Numbered from the stretch's first letter, positions 54,512-63,926 are shown. The stretch is DNA of 64,000 nt from Methylophilus sp. TWE2 (GCF_001183865.1 NZ_CP012020.1:2475839-2539838); one strand, 5' to 3'. Notes: generated by a model from the sequence alone, not told the origin. Numbers and translations are program-made.

Positions 54512-54946
54512 ATGAAATCCTATCGCACATGGGTACTGTTGCTCACGTTGTGGTTTGCCCTGTTGCAAACCATTGCGCCGCTGTTGCACGCTCATGCTGC
54601 TGGTGACACGGCCATAGATGACGGCCCACATATGCATATGGTCGATATCCCGGCCTTACACACTGAAGCGGCCGAATCCAAGCATCCGTTTCACTGGCAT
54701 ATGCACTCCAGCAAATCGCACGGCCAGATCATCGGTCTAGGTCAGGCGATCAGTGAAAGCAATACCTTGTTATCTCTGATTGATGCCTATGCCAGCATTT
54801 GGCTGACTGCTTTAGTCCCTACGCTTTTTCTCTTGTCACTATGCCTGTTGCTACCTTGCCGCCAATTTAACCGGCAGCCACACGATAGTGCACAATACCG
54901 ATCTCCCCTCACGCGCCACAGTCCGCGCGGCCCACCTTACGCCTGA
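54512..54946 (+). CDS. His-rich exported leader protein of the metal-efflux operon
   Basis: 144 residues. It has a signal segment (TWVLLLTLWFALLQTIAPLLHAHA), a His-rich periplasmic stretch (HAHAAG, HMHMVDI, HPFHWHMHSSKSHG), one membrane helix (IWLTALVPTLFLLSLCLLLP) and a tail SPLTRHSPRGPPYA of the form often seen in such leader proteins. I know no named family. Its His clusters suggest metal binding, and it lies 64 bases upstream of the czcC-like gene, so a sensing or buffering role is likely. Confidence 0.7.
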   Translation: MKSYRTWVLLLTLWFALLQTIAPLLHAHAAGDTAIDDGPHMHMVDIPALHTEAAESKHPFHWHMHSSKSHGQIIGLGQAISESNTLLSLIDAYASIWLTALVPTLFLLSLCLLLPCRQFNRQPHDSAQYRSPLTRHSPRGPPYA

Positions 54947-55010
54947 ACCATAAACACCTTGCATCGGCTGGTATTAACCAACCGTTTGCCTGTTTTGTTC
55001 AGGAGATTCT

Positions 55011-56288
55011 ATGTTTCATTTAAGCAAGAGAGCCTGTCGCTCTCTGTTCATCGCATGGTGCGTATGGCTGATGTTTAGCCATGCCTGCGCTGTATTGGCC
55101 GATGGTCTCAGCCAGGATAGCGACCATGTGGATACGGTTTCAACCAACTCGCGCATGACGCTGCATGAGGTATTGCAGCAGGTCGTTGCCATCCACCCCC
55201 AACAATCATTACTCGCGGCCCACCAGCAAATGGTGCAAGCACGCAAAGTCATGGCCAACAGCTGGTTACCCCAAGCGCCCTCAGTTGGCTTTTCACATCA
55301 GAATGATGCCCTGCTTAGCAACCGTGATGAACGCGAATGGCAAGCCCAGATGCAAATCCCGATCTGGCTGCCAGGGCAGCGCCAGGCACGCAGCCAGGTG
55401 GCCAGCCTGGCTGACGACAGTCTTATTCAAGACCGGGCCGGTTTACAGCAATTGGCCGCAGACTTGCTGCGCAATGCCGTGTGGGAAATCGCCATGCGTC
55501 GCAACGATGTCAGCCTGATGGAAAACCGGCGCAGTACCCTGCGCAGCATAGGCGAAGATGTGCAAAAACGTTTCAAGGCGGGCGAAGTGGCCAGACTGGA
55601 TGTGATGCAAACCCAGCAGGAAACCTTGCAGGCTGAACGGCAGCTGGTCACCGCGAATGCCGAGCTCATGCATGCGCAATTCCGTTACCAGCAGTTGACC
55701 GGCCTCAGTGAAATGCCGGCAAAACTGGAAGAAACGCTGTCCACACGCGAACATTATGAAGACTCGCCTTACTGGCAAGCGGCACAGGCCAGACTCAAGC
55801 TGGCTGAGGGCCAGCGTGACCTGACGGCCATTGAGCAAAGACAAAACCCGCAACTGACACTCAGCACCCGCACCATCCAGGGTGGGTTTGATTATGCCTA
55901 TAACTCCAGCATGGGGGTTGCCATCAACATTCCATTGCAAAGCGAGGTGCACCGCGCACCCTTGTTGGCCAACGCTGAACAGAATATCGGCGATGCCCGG
56001 ACGCAACTGGAGACCTTACGTCGCCAACTGGAAAACAACTTGCACGAAGCCGAGCACAACCTGCATGTCAGCCGCCAGGAGCTCACGCTAGTCCAGCAAC
56101 AGCAAACCATCGCCAGTGAAAACGCTTCACTCGCCCGTAAAGCCTACCGCTTGGGCGAACTCGACCTCAACCAGTTATTACGCCTGCAATTACTTGCCTT
56201 TGAAGCTGAACGCAGCTTGAGCAGCCAGCAGTTACAAGTGCAATGGAATATTGCCAAATACAACCAGGCTGTAGGAGTCCTGCCATGA
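55011..56288 (+). CDS. Outer-membrane factor of heavy-metal RND pump (CzcC type)
   Basis: 425 residues. Signal peptide ending in VLADG, then two outer-membrane efflux repeats with long coiled-coil helices (EVLQQVVAIHPQQSLLAAHQQM..., FKAGEVARLDVMQTQQETLQAERQLV, AYRLGELDLNQLLRLQLLAFEAERSL). It forms the TolC-like channel. AGGAG is close to its ATG. The stop overlaps the next start as ATGA. Confidence 0.9.
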   Translation: MFHLSKRACRSLFIAWCVWLMFSHACAVLADGLSQDSDHVDTVSTNSRMTLHEVLQQVVAIHPQQSLLAAHQQMVQARKVMANSWLPQAPSVGFSHQNDALLSNRDEREWQAQMQIPIWLPGQRQARSQVASLADDSLIQDRAGLQQLAADLLRNAVWEIAMRRNDVSLMENRRSTLRSIGEDVQKRFKAGEVARLDVMQTQQETLQAERQLVTANAELMHAQFRYQQLTGLSEMPAKLEETLSTREHYEDSPYWQAAQARLKLAEGQRDLTAIEQRQNPQLTLSTRTIQGGFDYAYNSSMGVAINIPLQSEVHRAPLLANAEQNIGDARTQLETLRRQLENNLHEAEHNLHVSRQELTLVQQQQTIASENASLARKAYRLGELDLNQLLRLQLLAFEAERSLSSQQLQVQWNIAKYNQAVGVLP

Positions 56289-57382
56289 AAAGAATACTTT
56301 TTTTAACCCTCTCCGCCTGCCTGTCATTACACGCATGGTCTGCCACCGTGTTGCCGCTGTCAGCAGCACAACTCAAACAGATGCAAGTGCAGTGGGGTCA
56401 CTTGCAAGCTCAAAACAGTGGCCTTTCTGCCAGTTATCCGGCCGAGGTAATGTTGCCCCACACACAAACCCGTGTCGTCACCGCACCACAAGGTGGACTG
56501 ATTACCCGACTCAATGTGAGTGTGGGTGACCGCGTGAAACAGGGTCAGGTGATCGGCCAATTAAGCAGCCCGGACCTGGTGGCCTTACAAAGCAATTACC
56601 TGCAAAGCGAGACTCAGGCCAGGCTGCATGAACAGGCGCTCAAACGCGACCAGGAGTTATTCAAAGATGGCATCATCTCCCAGCGACGCATGCAGGAAAC
56701 TCAAAGCGTTTATGAAACCAGTCAGGCGCTGATGCATGAACGCCAGCAAACGCTCAAACTGGCAGGCATGGGTGAGGCCCAGATTAAGCAACTGGCACAA
56801 AAGCGCAGCATGCAAAACGGCATGTCTATCGTCGCGCCTATCAGCGGGCAAATTATGGAACAGCAACAGCAAGTGGGTTCACGGGTCGATATGGCCATGC
56901 CTATCTACACCATCAGCAACCCGAATCCCTTATGGCTGATGATACAAGTACCCATTGCCCAGGCCCAGCAACTGAGCCCAGGCGCCACGGTGCGTTTGCC
57001 TAAACTGGGACTGACCGCCAAGGTAGACACTTTGTTAAGGCAATTGAATAAAAACAACCAGACCACACAGGTGCGCGCGACTATCAGCCAGGGTGCTGAC
57101 CAATTATCGGTGGGCCAGATCGTTGAGGTCGCACTGGTTGAACAGACCGCGCAAGGGTCCCATGCCAGTTTCGCCGTGCCGAGGACTGCCGTGGCCAGGC
57201 AAGGTGAGCAAGCTGTGATTTTTGCCCGGCATGCCAAAGGCGTGGCTGTGATACCAGTGAAGGTGTTGCTTGAGCAAGACCAGCAGCTCACGGTACAAGC
57301 AAATCTGCAAGGCAACGAAACCATTGCCGTGCAAGGCGTGGCCGCCCTCAAAGGCCACTGGCTAGGTTTGGGTGGGGAATAA
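56285..57382 (+). CDS. Periplasmic adaptor of heavy-metal RND pump (CzcB type)
   Basis: 365 residues from the ATG at 56285. Signal peptide (MKRILFLTLSACLSLHAWS), lipoyl-like halves (VVTAPQGGLITRLNVSVGDRVKQGQVIGQLSSPDLV; MSIVAPISGQIMEQQQQVGSRVDMAMPIYTISN), a coiled-coil between them, and a barrel domain. There is no N-terminal His-rich metal-binding domain, which some CzcB proteins have. It connects the RND pump to the outer-membrane channel. Confidence 0.92.
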   Translation: MKRILFLTLSACLSLHAWSATVLPLSAAQLKQMQVQWGHLQAQNSGLSASYPAEVMLPHTQTRVVTAPQGGLITRLNVSVGDRVKQGQVIGQLSSPDLVALQSNYLQSETQARLHEQALKRDQELFKDGIISQRRMQETQSVYETSQALMHERQQTLKLAGMGEAQIKQLAQKRSMQNGMSIVAPISGQIMEQQQQVGSRVDMAMPIYTISNPNPLWLMIQVPIAQAQQLSPGATVRLPKLGLTAKVDTLLRQLNKNNQTTQVRATISQGADQLSVGQIVEVALVEQTAQGSHASFAVPRTAVARQGEQAVIFARHAKGVAVIPVKVLLEQDQQLTVQANLQGNETIAVQGVAALKGHWLGLGGE

Positions 57383-57383
57383 T

Positions 57384-60300
57384 ATGCTGCATTGGCTCAT
57401 AGAACACTCGCTCAAACAAAGACTACTGATCTGCGTCTTCACCATTGGCTTGTTGTTTGCCGGTTGGAGGGCGTATCAAACGATTCCGATTGATGCGTTT
57501 CCGGATGTGTCTTCAACACAGGTGAAGATCATTATTAAATCCCCCGGCATGACACCAGAAGAGGTCGAGGCCAGGATCACGGCGCCGATTGAAGTCGAAA
57601 TGCTGGGTATTCCCAGGCAGACGGGCTTACGCGCAGTGGCCAAATATGCCCTGACTGATGTAACCATTGATTTTGAGGACGGCACAGATATTTACTGGGC
57701 ACGCCAGCAAGTCACTGAACGCCTCAATAACGCCTGGGCCAACTTGCCAGCTGAGGTCTCAGGCGGTATCGCACCCATGACCACACCCTTGGGTGAAATG
57801 TTTATGTTCACCATAGAGTCAGACACGCTGAGCTTGCAGGAAAAACGCACCTTACTCGACTGGGTGATCCGCCCACGCCTGCGCACCGTCCCTGGCGTGG
57901 CGGATGTCAACGTCCTCGGTGGCTTGGTGCGCAGCTTTGAAATTGTGCCAGACAACGCCAAGCTACAAGCCCGTGGGATTGCCTTGAATGAACTGCAAAC
58001 CGCCATCAGTGAGAACAATCACAATGACGGCGCAGGCAGGCTCAAGGATGGTGAGGAGTCACTTCTGGTGCGTTCTGAAGGCGCTTTCAAGACCCTGGAC
58101 GATGTGCGCAACACCGTCATCAAAGGCCAGCAAGGCAGCCCGGTGCGTATTGCAGATGTGGCCGAGGTGCGCATCGGTGAATTGACGCGTTATGGCGCTG
58201 TCAGCCGCAATGGCAAAGGCGAAGCGGTGGAAGGCCTGGTGCTCGGTTTACGCGGCGCCAATGCCAGACAAGTGGTAGAAGGCGTGCGTGCCAAGCTGGC
58301 TGAAATCAAGCCCAGCTTGCCCAAAGATGTGAAGATTGAAGTGTTTTATGACCGCGGCAACCTGGTTGACCGCGCGGTGCATACCGTCAACAAGGCATTG
58401 CTGGAAGCGGTCGTGCTGGTGTTGATTCTGCTGGTACTGTTTTTAGGCAATCTGCGCGCGGCCCTCACGGTGGCCTGCGCCCTGCCGCTGGCGATGCTGG
58501 CAACTTTCTGGCTCATGCAACGCTATGGCATGTCAGCCAATCTGATGTCATTGGGTGGCCTGGCGATTGCGATCGGCATGCTGGTCGACTCTGCGGTGGT
58601 CGTGGTTGAAAATATTGTCGAACATCTTGCCCACGCGCCCGAGAATCAGGGCAAACTGGCGGTCATTCTGGCAGCGATGCGTGAGGTCAGCGTGCCAGTG
58701 AGTGCCGGGATAGTCATCATCATCACGGTATTTTTGCCTTTACTCACCTTGCAAGGGCTGGAGGGCAAACTGTTCGCACCGGTTGCCCTCAGCATTATGT
58801 TCGCGCTGGGCGCCTCGCTGTTACTTTCGCTCACCATCATCCCCGTATTGGCTTCTTTCCTGATTAACAACCAGGCCAGTCAAGAGCCCTGGTTGATCAG
58901 ACACCTCAACCGCTGGTACGCCAGTTCGCTCACAAGCGCCATGCAGCATAAACGCATCGTACTGTTTATAGCCGTAGTATTACTGGTGCTGACAGGCATC
59001 GTTTACCCCTTCATCGGCAAAACATTTATGCCCACCATGGACGAAGGTGACGTGATTATCGGCACTGAAAAACTGCCATCAATTGCCCTCTCACAAAGCA
59101 TTGCTACCGATAGCCACCTGCAACAAACGCTGTTGCAACAAGTGCCTGAGGTACAAGGCGTTTATTCAAGAGCCGGAGCCGATGAACTGGGGCTGGACCC
59201 CATGGGCGTCAACCAGACCGACAACTTCCTGCTACTCAAGCCACGCGAGCAATGGCAAGTGCCAGACAAAGCCGCCCTGATTGAAAAATTACGTGGGGTC
59301 ATGCACAGCATCCCCGGACTAGATTACAACTTCACGCAACCGATTGAGATGCGCGTCAACGAAATGATTTTGGGCGTACGTGGAGATCTAGCACTCAAGA
59401 TTTTTGGCACCGACCTCAAAATACTGGACCAGAAAGCACAAGAAATCATCAAAGTGCTTGAATCCGTGCCGGGCAATCAGGATGTCTACACGCCGCAAAA
59501 CAGTGGTGTGCAATATCTGCAAATCAAGATAGACCGCGTCGCAGCTGGCAGGCTTGGGCTGACTGTAGCTGAGATTAATACCCTGCTACAAAGCCAGCTC
59601 GAAGGCAAACTGCTGGGCGTGGTGCTTGAAGGCAACCGCCGTACGCCCATCCTGCTAAGAGGCAGCCAACTCATCCGCGAATCCTCTTCTGACTTCAGTC
59701 AATTGATGCTGAGCTTACCGCAAGGCGGTACCGTACCGCTTTCCAGCGTCGCCACGATCGTTCGCGAAGAAGGCCCGGTCAAAATAGATCGTGAGCGCGG
59801 TAACCGCATGGTCGTCGTCACCGCCAATGTCAAAGACCGTGACCTAGTCAGTTTTGTCGATGAAGCCAGGCGCAAAGTCACTCAGCAAGTGAAATTACCT
59901 GAAGGCTACTGGCTGGTATGGGGAGGCCAGTTTGAAAACCAGCAGCGCGCTGCCGCACGCCTGAGCATCGTCATCCCGGTGTCGATTGTGCTGATTGCCC
60001 TCTTGCTGTTTATGACGTTTGGCTCATTGCCCAAAGCCTTGCTGGTGTTGTCGAATATCCCGTTTGCCATGATAGGTGGCGTGTTTGCGCTATGGCTTTC
60101 CGGGGAATACCTCTCAGTTCCCGCCTCGGTTGGCTTTATCGCCCTGCTAGGCATTGCCGTCCTGAACGGCGTTGTCATGGTCAGCCATTTTCAGCAGTTG
60201 GCAGGGCAAGGCATGCCTGCCGACAAAATTGCTTATGAAGGAGCCAAACGACGTTTGCGGCCCGTGTTGATGACGGCCAGCATTACCGCATTTGGGCTGA

Positions 60301-60452
60301 TTCCCTTACTGTTTGCGACCGGGCCGGGGGCAGAAGTTCAACGGCCATTGGCGATTGTGGTGATTGGCGGGTTGATTACAGCGACGTTTTTGACGTTGTT
60401 TGTCTTGCCGATTTTGTATCAGCATTTTTTTGGTAAGGAAGAAACAGGTTAA
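57384..60452 (+). CDS. Heavy-metal efflux RND permease (CzcA/CusA family)
   Basis: 1022 residues from the ATG at 57384, one base past the czcB-type stop. Twelve helices and two large periplasmic loops. Features include PIDAFPDVSSTQVKIIIKSPG...EEVEARITAPIE, helix IV GGLAIAIGMLVDSAVVVVENIVEH with the proton-relay Asp, FMPTMDEGDVI and RRLRPVLMTASITAFGLIPLL. The helix-IV signature differs from the GAIDFG type of Zn/Co/Cd pumps, so the metal cannot be named with confidence. The gene is followed by repeat copy C. Confidence 0.93.
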   Translation: MLHWLIEHSLKQRLLICVFTIGLLFAGWRAYQTIPIDAFPDVSSTQVKIIIKSPGMTPEEVEARITAPIEVEMLGIPRQTGLRAVAKYALTDVTIDFEDGTDIYWARQQVTERLNNAWANLPAEVSGGIAPMTTPLGEMFMFTIESDTLSLQEKRTLLDWVIRPRLRTVPGVADVNVLGGLVRSFEIVPDNAKLQARGIALNELQTAISENNHNDGAGRLKDGEESLLVRSEGAFKTLDDVRNTVIKGQQGSPVRIADVAEVRIGELTRYGAVSRNGKGEAVEGLVLGLRGANARQVVEGVRAKLAEIKPSLPKDVKIEVFYDRGNLVDRAVHTVNKALLEAVVLVLILLVLFLGNLRAALTVACALPLAMLATFWLMQRYGMSANLMSLGGLAIAIGMLVDSAVVVVENIVEHLAHAPENQGKLAVILAAMREVSVPVSAGIVIIITVFLPLLTLQGLEGKLFAPVALSIMFALGASLLLSLTIIPVLASFLINNQASQEPWLIRHLNRWYASSLTSAMQHKRIVLFIAVVLLVLTGIVYPFIGKTFMPTMDEGDVIIGTEKLPSIALSQSIATDSHLQQTLLQQVPEVQGVYSRAGADELGLDPMGVNQTDNFLLLKPREQWQVPDKAALIEKLRGVMHSIPGLDYNFTQPIEMRVNEMILGVRGDLALKIFGTDLKILDQKAQEIIKVLESVPGNQDVYTPQNSGVQYLQIKIDRVAAGRLGLTVAEINTLLQSQLEGKLLGVVLEGNRRTPILLRGSQLIRESSSDFSQLMLSLPQGGTVPLSSVATIVREEGPVKIDRERGNRMVVVTANVKDRDLVSFVDEARRKVTQQVKLPEGYWLVWGGQFENQQRAAARLSIVIPVSIVLIALLLFMTFGSLPKALLVLSNIPFAMIGGVFALWLSGEYLSVPASVGFIALLGIAVLNGVVMVSHFQQLAGQGMPADKIAYEGAKRRLRPVLMTASITAFGLIPLLFATGPGAEVQRPLAIVVIGGLITATFLTLFVLPILYQHFFGKEETG

Positions 60453-60505
60453 TTTAGAAAGTAATTTTCAGAATTCGGACGGTTTCGGACTATTGAAATG
60501 TTTTA

Positions 60506-61115
60506 TTTCGCCTCAAGGCGAGTTACTTTCTGGTGCTTGTCCCCCAGAAAGTAACCACAACTAACGGAGTGTTGCGGCGTAGGCTAACCTTTAGGTTAAG
60601 CCACAAAGTGGCGGCCGTAGCCAAAGAGGACGACACCCAGCCATCACGGCCTTCGGCTGCCTTGCGTTGCTCAACAAAGTGGGCGTCCATCGAAACTCGC
60701 CCTAGTGGCTTGCACAAGACGCAAGCCACCGCGGAACTCGAACAGCCGATGGCCGAAAACTCCCACTTCGTCTCCGCTACTCAGCGTGATGGGATGGGAT
60801 TCATCTCGCCAAAGTAGCATCGTTGACGCTTGGAATAGTTAAAAACTCACATTCGGTTCTTTAAGCCACAAACGGTGGCGCTCATAGCTTTTCGGGCCCC
60901 TATCTGCCGCGCCGAGTAGCGCAGCCAAAACAAGGGAGAAGGGAGCGACTGTTCGAGTCCCGCAGCGGCTCACGCATTTTGTGAGCTGCCAGGTCGAGTT
61001 TCGTGACCGCTTGTTTTGATGAGCAACGCAGGAAACAAGCGGAAGCTAGGGTGCATTTCTTTTGGTTACTTATTCTTTGGGCAAGCAAAGAAAAGTAACT
61101 CGCCGAGGGGCGAAA
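60506..61115. repeat. Dispersed head-to-head palindromic element, copy C
   Basis: About 610 bases between the convergent RND pump gene and lnt. Ends match copy B (TTTCGCC...GGCGAGTTACTTTC at left, AGTAACTCGCC...GGGCGAAA at right). Left unit: outer stem CAAAGTGGG/CCCACTTCG (one mismatch), CCATCG/CGATGG, inner stem GTGGCTTGC/GCAAGCCAC. Right unit (reverse): outer stem CAAAACAAG/CTTGTTTTG, inner stem GGCAGCTCAC/GTGAGCCGCT. Loops are 7 nt. The nested 52-bp module is at 60571. The rest of the gap (61116-61213) shows nothing. Confidence 0.88.
60571..60622 (+). repeat. Nested 52-bp module in copy C
   Basis: Begins GTTGCGGCGTAGGCTAAC and ends GCGGCCGTAGCC, with hairpin GGCTAACC-TTTA-GGTTAAGCC inside. 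Same length and ends as 43557-43608, but in the opposite orientation relative to the host element and at a different position. Confidence 0.75.
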
Positions 61116-61213
61116 GAGGTCGCATCAAACAACCACTAACTATCCGTGTGGGCATAACCGCCCACCCTACAACTTAATCTACTAGAGCATATAAAAATTT
61201 AAAGTTGAAAGAA

Positions 61214-62686
61214 TTACCGCCTTACCCCTATCCACAACAACCCGCCAAAACTCAACACCAGAAATGCCCAGTTCCTCCACCAAACATACGGCGTCCTTCC
61301 CTGATAACTCTGAGCCTCTCCAGTCAAAATCACCGCTTCATCATGCGGTGCATTCTGAAGCACCTGGCCATTTTTATCGATGATAGCAGTAGCCCCCGTA
61401 TTGGTACTGCGCAGCACCATACGCCCGGTTTCAATAGCTCGCACCTGGCTGAACTGCATATGCTGATCCGCCGCAAACGATTGCCCATACCAGGCATCGT
61501 TACTGATATTCACCAGCAATTCTGCCTGGGGTAGCTGCTGCGCGATCTCTTCGCCAAATACATCTTCATAGCAGATATTCACGCCCACTTTCTGCCCTGC
61601 AATCAGCAGCGGTTGTTTGGAGGTTCCGCGTGACAAGTCGCTTAACGGCATATGCAGCCAGTCGCGGTAAATCCAGCCGAAGACGCTTTTCAGCGGGATA
61701 TACTCGCCGAACGGGACCAGATGACTTTTAGAATAGGACTGCGTTTCTGCGCTACCCAGGCTGATGGCACTGTTAAAGTATTCACCCTGCTTTGATTCGA
61801 CCACCCCCACCAACAGATCACCACGCTGATGCCGGGCATGCTGTTTCAGTGCATCCAGGTAAGATGGATCCAGTTGCTCCACCAGGACTGGCAGGGCTGT
61901 TTCAGGCAGCACAATCAATTTCGCCTGTGCCTGACGTACCATCTCCAGATATTGTTTCAAGGTCTGTTCGGCATGTTCAGGTGACCATTTGACGGTCTGG
62001 CTGATATTGCCTTGCAACATGGCCACAGTCACGGGCTGACCGACGGGTTTTGTCCAGGGCACGGCAGTCAGTGCACTGCCTGTGACCAGCAGAATGATCA
62101 TGATCACCACTGCCCGTATGCGCTGGATAGCGCTAGCAATCATCACCAGGCAGGCGGCAAACAAAACAGCTAAAACCGAGACACCGTAGACGCCAACGAC
62201 GGGTAGAAAACCCGCCAGCGGACTATCTGGTGCCTGGCTGTAGCCAAGCGTCAGCCAGGGGAATCCGGTAAAAATCCAGCTGCGTACCCAGTCGGACAAG
62301 GCCCACAAAATCGGGGCCGCCCAAAGCAAGTGCCCTATTCTTTTTGCCAGGTAACCCGCCACTGCCGGGAACAACGCCATAAACGCACACAGGCAAAACG
62401 TTGAGAAGCCAGCAAACCACCATGGCATGCCGCCAAACGTATGCAGGCTGATATAAATCCAGTAGATGCCAAACATATAAAATCCCAGGCCAAACGCCAG
62501 CCCCAGCTTGAACACTTGTGCGGGCGTTTTTGCCTGATGCCATAACCAGAGCTGGCCAGCCATGGTCAGCCATGGCAACCAGAATAAGCCAAAGGGTGCA
62601 AAGCCAAACACGGTGAGTACGCCTAACAATGCGGCCAGTATCGCCCGCTGCCAAACAGTCGCCTGATTCAACCAATCCAAACTCAA
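61214..62686 (-). CDS. lnt: Apolipoprotein N-acyltransferase
   Basis: 490 residues. Six to eight membrane helices, then a periplasmic nitrilase-like domain with catalytic Glu (LIVLPETALPVL), Lys and Cys (NICYEDVFGEE), and LVPFGEYIPLKSVFGW. It adds the third acyl chain to lipoproteins. It overlaps the hpnK-like gene by four bases. Confidence 0.97.
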   Translation of the reverse strand: MSLDWLNQATVWQRAILAALLGVLTVFGFAPFGLFWLPWLTMAGQLWLWHQAKTPAQVFKLGLAFGLGFYMFGIYWIYISLHTFGGMPWWFAGFSTFCLCAFMALFPAVAGYLAKRIGHLLWAAPILWALSDWVRSWIFTGFPWLTLGYSQAPDSPLAGFLPVVGVYGVSVLAVLFAACLVMIASAIQRIRAVVIMIILLVTGSALTAVPWTKPVGQPVTVAMLQGNISQTVKWSPEHAEQTLKQYLEMVRQAQAKLIVLPETALPVLVEQLDPSYLDALKQHARHQRGDLLVGVVESKQGEYFNSAISLGSAETQSYSKSHLVPFGEYIPLKSVFGWIYRDWLHMPLSDLSRGTSKQPLLIAGQKVGVNICYEDVFGEEIAQQLPQAELLVNISNDAWYGQSFAADQHMQFSQVRAIETGRMVLRSTNTGATAIIDKNGQVLQNAPHDEAVILTGEAQSYQGRTPYVWWRNWAFLVLSFGGLLWIGVRR

Positions 62687-63534
62687 GTGTCACCTTTCAC
62701 AGAGCCTTTGACAGGCTGAATATCGGCCATCCCTAACCAGGCAGAGAAATCTGCCGATTGCATGACTTGCCACTCCACCATCCTAGCGACCGCAATCGGG
62801 TCATCGGAATCAATTTTTTGGGTGGGTCGTGCCGGATGGCACATCAGTACTGGCGGCAAATCTGCTTCAGGTCCCGGTGCAAATGCCAGTTGCTTGAGTT
62901 GTTTTACCCAGCTCATCCAGTGCGCCTGGTAAGAGGCGGCATCCCCTTCAAAATCGTATACACCGAGCAATAATGGCGAAAAACGAAATCCAGCGGCATT
63001 GGCCAATCGTTTCAACTTTTCTGCGCCCAGCCAATGGATGATGCGGGCTTTAAGGCCGCTGCCGGGGGGCGGACTGGAAATACGCAGCCATGGTCGCTCT
63101 GTGAATGGTAAATGCCCATAGCGCTGTTGCAATATATTGACCAGCGCTTCGCGAATGACGGGTAACTGATGTACATGTAAATGGCCATCTACATAATCAG
63201 GAGGCGTCTGCAACGCCAGTTCAAACGCGTCTAATTGCTGCTGAATATTGTCGACAACGGCTTGCCTGTTTAGTATGCCAGACAGGCTGCGCAAGACGAG
63301 TAGAGAATGTGGATACCGGATGGTGTGTGAAAACTGCGTGAAATCCAGATGCACTCCAATATCAGCATGATGTCGGATGGCGGGCGTTAAGGCTCTTGCA
63401 CTACCAGGCCATTCCGGGCTTAAGGTCATGCAGGAAGCGGCAGTCACGACACCCCGTTCTATGAGTGCCAGAATCGCGGCATCAATCGCAGGCGACTGTG
63501 CGTAGTCATCGGCACAGATAATCAACTTAGCCAT
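62683..63534 (-). CDS. hpnK: ChbG/HpnK-family carbohydrate deacetylase
   Basis: 283 residues from the ATG at 63534, preceded by AAGGA; the GTG at 63546 is also possible. YdjC-fold deacetylase: metal-binding IICADDYAQSPAIDAAILALIERGVVTAASCM and HLHVHQLPVI, with CHPA near the end. HpnK is tied to hopanoid side-chain synthesis, but members with lnt/gtrA neighbours may act on other glycolipids. Gene symbol tentative. Confidence 0.82.
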   Translation of the reverse strand: MAKLIICADDYAQSPAIDAAILALIERGVVTAASCMTLSPEWPGSARALTPAIRHHADIGVHLDFTQFSHTIRYPHSLLVLRSLSGILNRQAVVDNIQQQLDAFELALQTPPDYVDGHLHVHQLPVIREALVNILQQRYGHLPFTERPWLRISSPPPGSGLKARIIHWLGAEKLKRLANAAGFRFSPLLLGVYDFEGDAASYQAHWMSWVKQLKQLAFAPGPEADLPPVLMCHPARPTQKIDSDDPIAVARMVEWQVMQSADFSAWLGMADIQPVKGSVKGDT

Positions 63535-63542
63535 GCCATCCT

Positions 63543-63926
63543 TCACGTATATTGAAAAGCCCAGAATCGGCTAAGTAGCCAAGTGCTGACTGCAATAATG
63601 ACCATCACCATGCCTAACACGAACCAGAATGGTAACGGAGTATAGGTCAGTGCCAGCCATAGTAAGCCCTGATTGCCGAGAAAACCGAGCAATGCGACCG
63701 TCAGGAACTTGAAAAAGGCTGTCATGTGGCTGGCTTGTGTGCCGCGAAATGACCAACGGCGGTGACCGATATAACTGACCGGAAAAGCACATAAAAACCC
63801 TATCCAGTTTGCACCCGTTGGCTGCCAGCCACCCGCGTGCGCAAGCAATGCCACCACATAATGTACAGCAGCAGCCAGGGCGCCTACACTCACAAATCCT
63901 AATACAGAAGCACGCATGTCATTCAT
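63543..63926 (-). CDS. GtrA-family membrane protein
   Basis: 127 residues with four membrane helices (GFVSVGALAAAVHYVVALLA, IGFLCAFPVSYIGHRRWSF, FFKFLTVALLGFLGNQGLLWLAL, MVMVIIAVSTWLLSRFWAF). GtrA-like proteins help flip lipid-linked sugars. It overlaps the gene on its right by one base (TGATG). Confidence 0.9.
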   Translation of the reverse strand: MNDMRASVLGFVSVGALAAAVHYVVALLAHAGGWQPTGANWIGFLCAFPVSYIGHRRWSFRGTQASHMTAFFKFLTVALLGFLGNQGLLWLALTYTPLPFWFVLGMVMVIIAVSTWLLSRFWAFQYT

